Assembly (NCBI RefSeq): GCF_002288925.2
Contig: NW_022098004.1
Location: forward strand, 15,878,490-15,942,489
Reading direction: 5' to 3'
Length of the DNA stretch: 64,000 nt
Source of the DNA: Delphinapterus leucas
Lineage: Eukaryota > Chordata > Mammalia > Artiodactyla > Monodontidae
The position numbers were made by a program, and so were the translations under genes. Below, one piece after another: positions 23,430 through 34,859 of this stretch. Below the pieces are notes generated by a model. That model was not told the DNA's origin, did no database searches, and saw nothing but the letters and a program-made list of their open reading frames with translations. Numbering within the stretch: the stretch's first letter is position 1; every line of letters starts with the position of its first letter.

Positions 23430-24400
23430 ACGCAGCAATGTTTAAATTAAATAGAAAGAGAGCATCTTCAAAGAAGAGTACGGGGGGGCAATAATGGAGT
23501 GGGACAGCTTAAAGCAAAGATTTAAGTGAAAGAGCAGAGAAGCAGCAGAGACTTATAATAGAGGCCACTTTAAATTGCAAATCGGAGATTTTTTTAAAAA
23601 GGAGGAAAATTACCTCCCCCCCCAAATCAGAGGACAAATGGAGAAAACTTTAACCGTACCATAGACTAGACGAAAAAAGATATAATATGTTAATTTTGTC
23701 CTCTGAAATAAGATGCAATCAATCTTCTCTGGTTCTTTAGAAGGAGAGGGGAAGGGGGGAGTGATGATTAGAAGTAAAAGGGGGAAAGTGAATCAGAACT
23801 GGAAGGGGATAACTCAAGGAAAGACAAGAAAAGGAAAAGTTGCACTTGGAAACAAGTCCAACTTTCTACCTTTCTGGACTTAAGAGAAAAGTAAAATCAA
23901 TTTTCTCGTGTAAAACCTGGAAAGCAGATGTTTTCAAAACACAGGAAGCTATTTTGCCATCAAAAGCAGGGATGTAATAAAGGCAGTGAAAAATAATTTC
24001 AGACTAAATTCGTAAGAAAGAAAGCCAATATATTTAAATAGCGAGGAAAGGTCTAGAGTATGTGTGTGGGGGGTGGGGAATTACATACCCCTTCCCTAAA
24101 TGCCAAAAAAAAAAAAAAAAAAAGAAAAAAAAAGAGAAAGAAAAAAAAAGTCTTACAGCTACCTCCAAGAGTTTGGAGCACAGTCTCGAAGCCAAAGGGC
24201 TTGAAATGAGAGGATGGGTTTCAGATAAAGACTAGGAGCGCGGTACATCCCACCAGAGCCCAAAGGAGATCCCTAGAATCAAAGACAGCAACCAGGGACC
24301 CTGCTACTGTACCGATTCCCAGTACATCAAAGCCATCACTTAGGCGGGTGTATGATACCTCCAAAAAGCAAGCAAACAAACGCAGGAAGAACAGGACTGA

Positions 24401-24433
<33 letters not shown>

Positions 24434-25440
24434 CTTTTTTTCTCCCCCCCTTTCAAATCCTAGCCTTACCGTCACTGCTACTGCAATAGATTTTTTTTTA
24501 ATGACAAGTATGTATTTATGTAAGTTCTAAATATGAACTAGTACCATTGAAATTACAATGTCTGGAATAAAATAAAATGCAATTTGCACTTTAAGTGATC
24601 TGCACACAAATGTAAAAACAACATTTATGTTTTTGAAGGCATTATTCGTGAACTCTGTAAACATCAGGCAGAGAATACGCACTAAAACTTATTTTTTAGA
24701 GAAAAAAAATTTCTTGTCCCAGCCTAGCTGGATTATTTATTTTAGAAGGAATTGGGGAATTAATCGGGGAATCTGTTTGACTAGAAGGGAATTCTTCATT
24801 TTGAGAGATTTTCCAGTGCTCTTAAGTGCATGCAGCTTCTTAGTCAAGACTAAGAGGAGAAAACCGGTTTAGGATTTTGCAGGGTTACCTCATCTAATCC
24901 TTCTGAATTCACTCTGGGAATAATGCTGTTTTATTTAGGAAAAAAATACATTTAGAAAAATCGGGGGTTTCCTCTCTATGAGCCAAATCTGGGTTGCCAT
25001 TCAAACTTCTCCTGGCTGCTTTCCACGCGGGACAGTAGATCAATAAAGCCAAGTCCAGCCTGGCTTGCTACAGGTTTCACCAATCAGTGCTTGCAAAACC
25101 TTTGTCATTTTCTAAAAATAAAAAAGCTAAAAGTTATTGTAGAAGAAGGGGCTTTTTTTTGTCCCCTGCACAATGTGTCTTTTGTGAGGTTAATGCCATT
25201 CTGGGCTCTCGATAGCCCTGGACAATGGGAACTCTCCAGGAGTCTGCAAAGACTCTGGCTTTTTTCTTTCTTGATTTTTTTTTTTTTTTTTTTTAAGGGA
25301 AGGATGAAACATTCCTACAGCCCAAACACAACTTCTACGTTGATTAAATAAATATTTATCTTTATTGTAGCCAACGTATATTTTTACCTTCAGTTTGTCC
25401 AGTTTCTGATTATTATTTTAAAATTTTCATTGGCAACAGT
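23430..25440. other. AT-rich sequence with simple repeats, no gene
   Basis: Contains an A-rich tract at 24,104-24,150 and a CT repeat at 24,400-24,433. I found no mobile element and no open frame with a recognisable domain. TTTAAATTGCAAATC near 23.57 kb and similar motifs could bind POU or homeodomain proteins, but this is weak. Confidence 0.45.
24400..24433. repeat. (CT)n microsatellite
   Basis: CT repeat of about 34 bases with one TTT break, followed by a T/C tail. Confidence 0.93.
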
Positions 25441-25467
25441 TAATCTTTTTTTTTTTTTCCCTTTCAG

Positions 25468-25545
25468 TCCAAAGTGCAGGTCAGTGTAAAGTGTAGCTGA
25501 CTGAAAGAAGACTGGTAAATTCTGAATTTTTCCATTATACGTCAG
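25468..25545 (+). other. Candidate non-coding exon of a divergent transcript
   Basis: On the plus strand, a branch-like GTTAATC and a long T/C tract run into CCCTTTCAG ending at 25,467, a very strong acceptor. Seventy-eight bases later, GTCAG|GTAAGG is a strong donor at 25,545. All three frames contain stops inside, so the exon cannot be internal coding sequence. It lies about 2.6 kb to the right of the CpG-island promoter, in the orientation expected of an antisense or divergent long non-coding RNA. A shorter alternative donor (GCAG|GTCAGT) occurs at 25,479. Transcription itself is not shown by sequence. Confidence 0.4.
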
Positions 25546-25549
25546 GTAA

Positions 25550-26880
25550 GGAAAATTGTTCAGACCCTCAGGAGTATATGTGCTTCCTATTTATCTGTCT
25601 TCATGAATCTTCATAAATCTGTTAGTTTATTTTTTTAAGATGTACCAGAATTCAATTTCTCCTTGTAGATGTTGAAATCTCACTTAAATGCTATGTATTT
25701 ATATTCTTTTAAAAATGTAACTAGTACTAGAAGCGAACTTGTAGCTTGTATCATATACAAAACGGCATGGAGGAAATCAGTCTCTCCAGTGGTATAGGCG
25801 ATTTGAGGGAAATTCTGGATATAAATGTATTTCGTGTTGCAATATAGGAAAATGTCAGCTTAATCTGGTAAATACTTATGCTAATTTTACTGAGTGAATT
25901 CGTTATAAGGAGGACAGGTACCAAGCTCATATGATTGAATAATGCTTAGGCGATAATCCAGCATCTATATGGATTATTTATGTACAAAATGAAAAAAGGC
26001 ACCAAGAAATTCAGAATCTAAATCCTTCATTAAGCTGGCAAGAGGACAGAAAATTTTAGACCAATCTGTTTTTAAGACATTTACAGAGGGAGGGAAAGTG
26101 GAATGTAGGCTAAATATTGCATTGATATGTATATTTCCCTGGCTCTCGCTCAAATGAATGGATATATACATAAACACAAAGATATATGCATAAATGAGTA
26201 CATAAATATACATTTGAATGACTTTAGATGTCTTTGCATCTCTGTGTGCACATGAATATATGTGCACACAAATATACAAGGTGTACATAAATGCAGGTAC
26301 TGTACAGAGCTGTGCTCTCCGGCTGAGGGTTTCTGTTTCCAGATCTGTTTGAAGCTACTTTTTTGCAACTATAACATAGAAATGTTGGTTTAATGATGAA
26401 GATATGGATAGCAAATTTGATTAAGAATCTGCTCCCCCGCAATTTTCAGAGTCAGTTTTCAATGTGAGCAGCTATTATTTGCTCCAAGGGCTAAAACATG
26501 CGATGGGCCAGTCTTTTTTTAAGGGAGAAGGGAGATGGACGGGATCTTAGGAGATCTCACTTCCAAAGAGCCTAGCTTCTGGACCCTGGGTTCTCTTCTG
26601 CTGGGGGACTGGGGACACAAAAACAAAAAAGGGAAGAGGAAGGAATAAGAAAACCCCGTGTGGAGGCAGGGGAAGTTGAAAGGATGCCTCTCCGTACAAC
26701 TCCAGAGCTAGATCTAAGAGAAGGGTTGCAGGGTGAAGAATGTGCGGTCCCTTTTTGAATGTATATTGTTATTCTAAGTCTATTGTATGTACGTGTTGCT
26801 GTCCTCTCATTTGCCACGACAACATATGGATTCCATAAATGCAGACATGCCGAAGTGCATCTGTCTGGGTAGTTAACACG
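25550..26880. other. AT-rich sequence, nothing assigned
   Basis: Between about 25.6 and 26.4 kb the DNA is AT-rich with many ATATGT and TACATA words. No repeat family or exon was recognised. It may contain regulatory elements. Confidence 0.4.
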
Positions 26881-26899
26881 ATCCAAACATCCCTCTTCG

Positions 26900-27180
26900 T
26901 TCCGCTAACTCCGGCTTTTCCTCCGGCTCCCCGGCAGCGCTCTGGGCCGCCCGGCCCGTGCCCCAGGCTTGCAGCGCCCCGCGGTCTCGCCCTTTTGTGG
27001 TCTCCTGGTGGGATCCAAGGTGCCGCGCGGAGGAGGCGGGCTGCACCGCAGTGCCGAGGTCAGAGGCGCCGCTGCCGTCGGCCCCTGAGCGCGCGGGGAC
27101 GAAAGGGTTAAGCTGCTCGAGCCCGGGGAAGGGGCTGCGCTCATCCCGGAGCGAGGTGCAGCCACCAGCAGCTGTGATTT
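26900..27180. promoter_or_regulatory. Small CpG-rich patch
   Basis: CpG density rises over about 280 bases (GGGCCGCCCGGCCCG, GCCGTCGGCCCCTGAGCGCGCGGGGACG). No TATA box or clear start is visible. A plus-strand ATGGCAGAAGATGAG at 27,221 is followed by GTAGGG, a weak donor, and is not called. Confidence 0.45.
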
Positions 27181-27999
27181 AGGGGTCAAGTCCGAGATCA
27201 CCTTTCTCCTGCCTCTGGAAATGGCAGAAGATGAGGTAGGGAGGGAGAAACAGGAGAGAGAGGCAGCCTGGACCGGCAATTGGCGCTCCATACATCCGTT
27301 CCCTCCCCGCGCCCCCCAGCCCACCTCCTGACCCCCAGACAAATCGAACAGTTCCCCCCTTTCTCCTAGGGGTGCAGGGCGAGGTGCTTCGGAGCGTCCA
27401 GAATTGCTCCACCCGCAACTCTGTCCTACGGTGAAACCACCGTGCCCTGAGCCTCAACCACCAAATCAGAAAGTTTGCTCTTCATGCACCAGACGGTGAG
27501 CAGCTAGGTCTGGGTAGAAAATGCTCCCTGTTTGTAGAAATCAGGGGTGCTCTTGGCAGAATGGGGGACTTTGGATGCTGGCACCAGTCCCTCAGACTCG
27601 GGTTGCACACCTCACAGTCGAGAGCGGATGTACACAGTGGTGTCCATTACTTGCAGCTTCTTGCTTTCTGCCCATATTCTTGGTCAAAAGCTTCCCCCCC
27701 CCCCACATCTAAGGCAGCCTGAAGAATACTTTTGTGAAAATATATTTCATGCCTGCAAGAAAACCAAATTCAGATTTTTTTCTGAGGCATTTCACTGGAA
27801 AAGAGAAAAGCAACTGAAGTCCCCCTTTGTTTTGGCGCTGGGCCGGATGAGCCAAGTTGTGGGTCTCAGTGCCCAGGTGATGTCCTAGGGACTGTAGGGG
27901 CATGTACACGGTGCCCAGAGAAGAAGCTTTAATTGAGAAAGGGCTTCCCGGATCCACCCCCACAAGGTTGGACTTCAGGACAACGACAGCTCTTTTGGA

Positions 28000-30900
28000 A
28001 AGTTACTCCAAGAAAAAGGAGTTTCTGGTGGGAAAAGAACTGGCTCGAAATGACAGAAAGGGAAACTAGATCCCTGGGGGACAGTAGGCAGGTGGGGGGT
28101 GCCGAGAGTAGAGAGGGAGAGGAGGGAGCTAGGAGGTCCACATACAAGAGGCTCAGCGTCGCGCTCCCCAGACGCTCTCTCCAGCTGCCAGGGCGAGGGT
28201 GAATCACCCCGATTTCAGCTTCTGCTTCCAGGGCCAAGAGCGGACCAGCTGGTCCAGGAGGCAGCTGAGGTCTGTCTTCCGAGCCCCGCCGCCCTTTACC
28301 CCACCAGAGCCTCCAAACCGCGGAAATCAAACCAAATTGGCCGCTAGAATCTAGAGAGGTTTCATCCCTGGGGCAAGGGGGAGGGAACAGACTTTTTTTT
28401 TTCCTTTTGAACTCCCGATTCAAAAAAGACCACAACCTACTCTTGAGTGCCATCCCCAGTACATGGATTGTGGGTATATTTCATTCTTTCATTCTTTTCT
28501 CCCTATTTCTCAGAAGTAAAACCTTTAAAGAATTAGCCCCAAACTTGGAGCGCCCAGGTCCTTGAAAGAGTTCCAAATGATAAAGCCTGCCCTTCATTTC
28601 GAATACATGGCGCATTGTGAAAATGCAGGGCAATTAGTCAGTTCCAGGGTTTGAGTCAGATTCCCAGTTTCCTCGGCTCCTTTGCAATAGAAATCTGAAT
28701 TCCAGCCTTGGGGCAGGAGGCGCCTCGGAGCTGGTGGCTCTCCTAGGTTCCGCACCGCCCACACCACTGACGAGCGCTGGCTCCCCTTTTGGTGACCTGG
28801 TACCAGAAGTTTGCACTACATCTAAAGCCTGGGGCGGGTGAAGCAGAGAGAGAACTAACTTCATCTTAACGTAACAAAGTGAACAACTCGAGGATAAGAG
28901 ACCCTCGGTCAGGCTACATGCGCTTTAGGGAATTCCAAGGGCTACTTGGCGGGGAATGATCGAGGCTTCCGACTTGCCAGGCGGAGGCAGAAAAAGGGAT
29001 CCTTGAGAGGCACGGGCGGCGGCCTGGGGAGCAAGGCGGCGACCGCGTAACTGGGACCTGGCACCCATTTGCTCGGAGCCTTCTAGGGCCGGCGTGGGGA
29101 GTCGGTGCCCGTGGTAGCACGTGCATTGTTGACACGCAGACACGCAAGCTTGCGCTAATGGAGGGATGCGCGGCTGAGCATTCCCCCGATGCCTGCGTTT
29201 CTTGCAGGCATGGCTTGTTTAATAGCCAAGGAATTGAGTGCCTGCTATCCCCCCCATTTTTTTTTTTTTTTTGCTGAGAAATGTAAAAAGGGACCTATAC
29301 CGTGTACATATTCTGAAGAAACATGTGCATTTTTTTCTTGAGAAATAGCTAGCGCCATAATATTTCTGATTTAAGGGGTGAGGGAAATCTTTGAAGTGAG
29401 GGAAATCAGTGGGGGACGAACCATCTTTTCCTGATTTTTTTGTGCTTCTCCTCAAAGACAGTAATGGGATTTAAAATGAGAGAGTCCCAGCCCTCATCCT
29501 CCCTCCCATTCCATTTCACTCTCTTTGCCCCAGAAAACATCTGCAGCAACCGACTGCCCGTCTAAGGGGACGGTTTAAAGAGAAACAAGGTTTGGGACGC
29601 GCATCAACTTCCTTTTTTTTTTTCAAACAAAGCTGGAAAAAAAAATCCAAGGACAATTTAAGCACCGAACGACATCGAACTGATATTTTTCCAAAGCAAA
29701 AATTTTCCAATTCGTTTGTTTCCTATTCTTAGAAATAGAGAAAAAGGCAAACCCAATCTTCCTGCACACGGATGGCACGAAATTTGGAGCCAGCGCTTGG
29801 TTAAGGCCGGCGGGCGGAGAATCCGGCGCGGCCCCACGGGCTTCGAAGAGTCCGGTGCACGCCAGGCCCGGGGGGCTCTGGCTATAGCTGGACTCCCCGC
29901 GGATGTCCTGCGGGCCAAGCCTGTGCCGGGGCAACGGGCAAAACAGTGGTCCCCTGTGGGCGCAACCACCTCCCTGTTTAATTCCAAGGCCCAGTGGGGC
30001 AGCAGGGACATTCGACGCCACCTTCCTCTGGCCCGGGCATAGGGCGCACGCTTTTCACCGCTGCCCTCCTTCCCCCGGGGCTCGGTCGAGACCTTTCGCT
30101 GTTCCCTCCTTCCCATGAACCACAACCTCGGGGATCCCGACAGTTTCCCGAGACACTGACCACACAGTTCACTGAGCCAGGGCTCGCGTCCCTAAAGTCT
30201 GGCACACCCAGTCCCATTTCGGGAAAGCTTTATTCTCCCGCCGGCTCCGAGCTCCCGACAGGAAGCCCGGGCGCTCAGGCCCCTGGAGAGGCCAGCTGGG
30301 GAACTTAAGCCGGCGCAGAACCGCTGCCCTGGGACCTGGGCAACCCTCACAGGTGTGCGCAAAGCACGGTGGCTGGCTCTGGGGGGAAAATGACCCCACG
30401 CGGAGCAACTGGAGCTACCCTGCGGGGCGCCCCCCCCCACCCCGAAAACCACCACGCCCGGCGCCGGCAGCCACCTGGGAAGGAGAGGGCGTGGCGGCGG
30501 CGGGCGCACCTCTTGCGCTTGGCCTCAGATGCCCAGGCCCAGTGCCTGTCCCCGTTGCATCCCACTCCCCACCCCGGGCCGCTCGACGGCATCCTTTCTC
30601 CACCACCCACGCCAGACTTCCCAGCTTCTTTCAGGACACAGGTGCCCCAACCCCAACCTGCGGGCCACCAAGCTGGGGGCAGTTGGGGGCCCTGAATCCA
30701 GCTGCAGAGAGCGAGGGGTGGTGTTCCCAGACAACACTCCCAGCGGAGGCTTGGGGGGCCAGAGGGTGGTTGTGAACCCCACAGCCCCAGGGGAGCTGGG
30801 AGTGGGGGATCCCCTGGGAGACACTCAGGCCTGGAGAAACAAGACTGGCCAAGGGGATGGGACTGGATGTTTAGGGTTAGCGAGGGCCCGACTTGAGCAG

Positions 30901-31060
30901 TGCCTGTGTCTGCGTGTTTGGTTCTGCATGTCTCCCTCCCTCTCGTTTTGTCTGGGAAGAAAAAGGAAAGCGGGTGGATTTCTGCCGACCCCTCTTCCCG
31001 CAGTCTGGGAACGCTGCAGCAGGAAGAATTGCTCATAACGACACTTAAGCTCCGACACTT
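28000..31060. promoter_or_regulatory. Extended GC-rich region with scattered CpG clusters
   Basis: GC content stays high from about 28.0 to 31.0 kb, with CpG clusters at 28.98-29.1, 29.79-29.95 and 30.2-30.5 kb, broken by AT-rich stretches near 28.5 and 29.25-29.75 kb. It contains no mobile element. Reading frames of up to 229 codons overlap on both strands and look compositional. It may be a CpG shore, an enhancer cluster or a further alternative promoter. Confidence 0.4.
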
Positions 31061-31796
31061 GAATGCTAAAGGTTAAACTCACAGTCTTCAGGGAAGGGCT
31101 TTCTGCCAACTGGAACAGTGGTGCGGCTGCCATAGGCTCTCCTCCACCCTGCCCAGCCCGTGCTCCAGGTACAGCCAAAGTCACTGGCTCTTGGCCTTTG
31201 TGCCCTTCAGGGAGAGGTGCCCCTGGGTGGTGGCTATTCCCATCCCACCCCCACCTCCAGGGAATCTTCTTGCCTCCTCTCCCCATTATTTATGCCTCAC
31301 TTTCCCCTCAGCATCCCTGACGTGTGCCGGTTCCACCTGGTTCACACAGGTGGATACTCTGGGAGAAACCATACTCATCCCTTTTCCCTTTGCTCTGGGT
31401 ACTTGGTGGCCCCTGCAACTTGGCGCAGACAAAACCAGAGCTAATATATTGAACATAATGCCTAACATTGGAGGGGTCTGCAGGGAGACCTTGGTTATAA
31501 GGGGGGCCGGCGTGGGGGGAAGACAGATCCTTCAGGCTGGGAAGATTTCCCAAAAGGAACAGCCACAGGGGTCTCTATCCCAGGGACCCTGTGCTGGTGT
31601 GCTGAGAGGCTGAGTCCAAGAGCATTTCTTTGCTTCCCGCACCCACGCCCCCCAACAAAGGATGGCGAGACTCATTTCAGCAGCCTTAAAAAGGGCATCC
31701 CCGTGGGAGATGGATGGTGTAGTAAAGGAGATGGAAATTAGCTCTTAGGAACCTGGCAAAATGGCCCTTTCCTCTTCCTCCCTCCTCCCTCCCTGA

Positions 31797-32033
31797 AGGC
31801 CTGCCACTTATTGAGCACCTACTATGTGTGGGTCCCCTGGAAGGCACTTTATAGGTTATTGTATTCAATTCTCCCAGTGGCCTTGGGAAATGGGTATTAT
31901 TAGTCCCATTTTATGGATGAGAAAAATCAGACTCAGAGATTAAGATCGCACAGCTATTCAGGGCTTAGCTTCAATGTGAACCCAGCTCCATCTGGCTTTA
32001 AAGCTATTTCTATTATACCGTCTGCCTCTTGTT
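31797..32033 (-). mobile_element. MIR SINE
   Basis: Plus-strand sequence is the reverse complement of MIR: CACTTATTGAGCACCTACTATGTG, CCCATTTTATGGATGAGAAAAATCAGACTCAGAGATTAAGAT, CACAGCTA and a CCCAGCTCCATCTGGCTTTAAAG end. Near full length and ancient. Confidence 0.88.
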
Positions 32034-33169
32034 AAGATGGGAGAACCAGGGACTCAAGAGAAAATAAAAGAGAGATACGAGGTGCCGTGGGCTGAGGGGA
32101 GGGAAAGAAAAATACTGTGGGATGGGTTCTTTGGTTTTGGTATGGATTCCGGACTGGATCCAAGGCGAGGAGATGGGCTACTGAAGGTCATGGAGGATGT
32201 TGTCTCAAGGCCAAAAGACAGAAATGACAATGAAACACAACAGCATGAACAAGCTCCCAGGAGGATGGCAACATACTGTCACCCCGAAACAGCTGCCCAG
32301 TGTACCCCTGGATTTGTAGGCCTACGTTGGCCATACCAGGAGAAGTTCATACCTGACCTTTTTTTGTTTTTCTTTGTAAATTTTCTTACTGTGTCTGAAG
32401 CTCAGACAAATTTCTAACTTCTGTGAGTCAGCAGGCTAACAGGAAGGGACGATCAGATGACCAATTACTCATGAACAAGTATGAGGAAATCCAGAAGACC
32501 GGGAAGAAGAGAGGGCAGCGACATCCAAATGGCAGGCCTTCGGAGGGTCTCCCAGTCCCTTCAGGGCTGGCCCCAGGAGCTCAGTTTTGCAGGCCTTGGT
32601 GGGACGGGTGGAAGGGTAGGTACGGGGGAGGGTCTGTGCTGCAATGCCTGCTATGTGCATATTGAGGTTTGCCATGGGAGAGTCTTCCCCCAACTCTGGC
32701 CACCAGCCACTGAAACACTCCTTCTGGGGGCTCTACAGCACAGGGATACGGTGAGCAGGTCAGCAGCGAGGGCTGATGTCTCCTCACTATGTTTCACTGG
32801 GTTGACCTGGGCTGAAACTGCACAAGAGTGAGTGTGTGTAATTGGGCAGGACTGGCCAGGCCCCCACGGAGGGGTTGCTGAAAGCCTTGTTAAGGAAGTC
32901 CTCCTGACCAGGGAATCCAGTTACATAATGCTGCAAAAATAACTCTGGGCTGGGAGTCTTGTCAGAGTGACGTATTTTGTTAACGGAGAGGGGTATCAAA
33001 TATCTATCTTTCAACCCAAGGGCTGAAAGTACACTTGTGGCACTGATGGACCCCTCCTCCCCCTCCAATGAATGGGGGAAGTGGAAGGCAGGGAGGAAGC
33101 AGAAGCAGCAAGGATGAACCCTTTCTTCTCCCCTCCTTTTTCCAGGGGTAACTAAAGCCAACTACTCAC

Positions 33170-33231
33170 CTCAGCCGTATTCTGCCGGCCCCCAAGTCCG
33201 AGTACACAGTCACATACCCTCAAATTCGTCT
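33170..33231 (-). other. Weak candidate exon
   Basis: On the minus strand a pyrimidine-rich CCTTCCCCTCAACTTTCCACCGCAAG precedes about 62 bases ending in GGCTGAG|GTGAGTAG, a good donor. A second donor, GAGG|GTATGTG, lies inside. Two such signals in the right order may be chance. No protein is recognised. Confidence 0.15.
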
Positions 33232-33794
33232 TGCGGTGGAAAGTTGAGGGGAAGGAATGATGGGGGAGAGAGGAAGAAATGAGTAGAAAAAGAGTGAAAG
33301 AGTTCTGTTTTGTTTGTTGGTGGAGCAGGGTGGGGACGAATTATTATTTCTCTGTCCCCTAGACTAGGCCTCCCACTACCATGACCAACTGGTCCCACGT
33401 TGCCCAAGACTATCCTAGATTTAAAACTGCATCCCAGAAATGCCCTCAACCCTGGAAGACTGTGACAGTTGGCCACCCTCCCTCACACAGGCTTTGGCCA
33501 AATTTCCACAAGGACGTAGAAAATGATGACCAAAATAAGGTAGCTCCTTTCAATCCAAAATTATTCAAAGAATGACCTAAATAAGCTATTGCAACATGAT
33601 GCAAAGGCCCTGTTTCCAGGAATTTGAAGAAAGAGCCATGTTCTCCCCACCCCTACCATTTTGGATTCGACAGCCTTCCAAGTGGAAGAATTACCTGCCC
33701 CATCCACTTTTCTTCTCAGATAAAGTTTCCAGACATGCTTTTGCCATTCTAAAATGCTCTGCCCTGTTTGGGTTGGGAACCGTCATTTTGGAAA

Positions 33795-33812
33795 ACAACA
33801 ACAACAACAACA
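33795..33812. repeat. Short (AAC)n repeat
   Basis: Five to six AAC/ACA units. Confidence 0.85.
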
Positions 33813-34458
33813 GCTCTGTTTGAAAGTCACAGTAACTTGTCTTTTTTTCACCTCATCTCTTTTGTGAGGTCTCCATTCCTCCTGTGGCACCATGGTCACT
33901 ACTGAGCTGTATCACACTCCTTTAATATATTCACCTTGAGTCTGTTAGCATTTTCTTTTTCCTAATCTTGATAATCACAGCATCTGATCCTTTCATTCTA
34001 ACTTGCAGCCTTCCTATCCACCCTTCATCGAGACCCATCTGACCCTCTTCCAAAGGAGACAAATGAGGATAAGCAATCCGCTCCCCAAGACACAGCATCT
34101 GAGCTTAAATTTACATTCACCCCACCTCTGTTCTTTTTTAAAATCAACTCCTCTTTTAAAATCAACTCTTAACTCCTTGAGCTAATTATAAAAGCAAATA
34201 GCTTTCCCTCCCTGAGTCATGTTCCTTGGCTCGTAAAAATGCAATTCCACTCCGAGACCACCTTGTCACAAACATGAAAAAAAACGGCTTGTTCAGGACG
34301 CCACAGAGAGGAAAGGGTGAAGTGGCAGGGCCTCCCACCCTCCCCCAGCAGGCTCGGCCTTTATGGAGTCTATTTCCAGTCTGTTTACCTGGCAAGGACC
34401 ATGTGACCAATCCAGAAGGAAATGCTGACATCATTGTCTTTCTCTCACACATGTGCAG

Positions 34459-34488
34459 CCTCCCTCCCTCCCTCCCTCCCTCCCTCCA
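34459..34488. repeat. (CCCT)n microsatellite
   Basis: About seven TCCC units in a row, beside the sequence AAGCTCGGCCGCATTCC. Confidence 0.95.
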
Positions 34489-34643
34489 AGCTCGGCCGCA
34501 TTCCGGCATCCATGCTGCCCGCCTCTCTCCGCCACCGGCCTCCTCCCCCCACCACTCACGCCTGCTCCCACTTATTTCTCTTTCTCGTGTCACACTTCCC
34601 TTTGTTTTCTTGTTCCTTGTAGGCTGTCTCCTAAGCTGTCTTG

Positions 34644-34644
34644 G

Positions 34645-34672
<28 letters not shown>
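34644..34672. repeat. (CA)n microsatellite
   Basis: About 29 bases of uninterrupted CA. Confidence 0.95.
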
Positions 34673-34675
<3 letters not shown>

Positions 34676-34859
34676 TCTGTAGGCCCTTTTCCTTTCCCTT
34701 CTTCCACAAGCCTTTCTTCCCCTTTCATTCTCTTTCAGATCTGTGGCTACTGAGTCTTCACTCTGTTTTAAAAATACACTTCCTCTTTCTCTATAGGTTG
34801 GAGAGTTCTTAAAAAAAAAAACAGTCTGTAAGGCCTAGAAAACCTTCCAGACCAAGGAT

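Noticed and set aside
27221..27240. ATGGCAGAAGATGAG|GTAGGG as a coding first exon
   Set aside because: The donor is weak, the frame is five codons long and no downstream exon is seen.
30347..31036. 229-codon minus-strand frame
   Set aside because: GC-rich composition, overlapping equally long frames on the other strand, and no recognisable domain or splice pattern.
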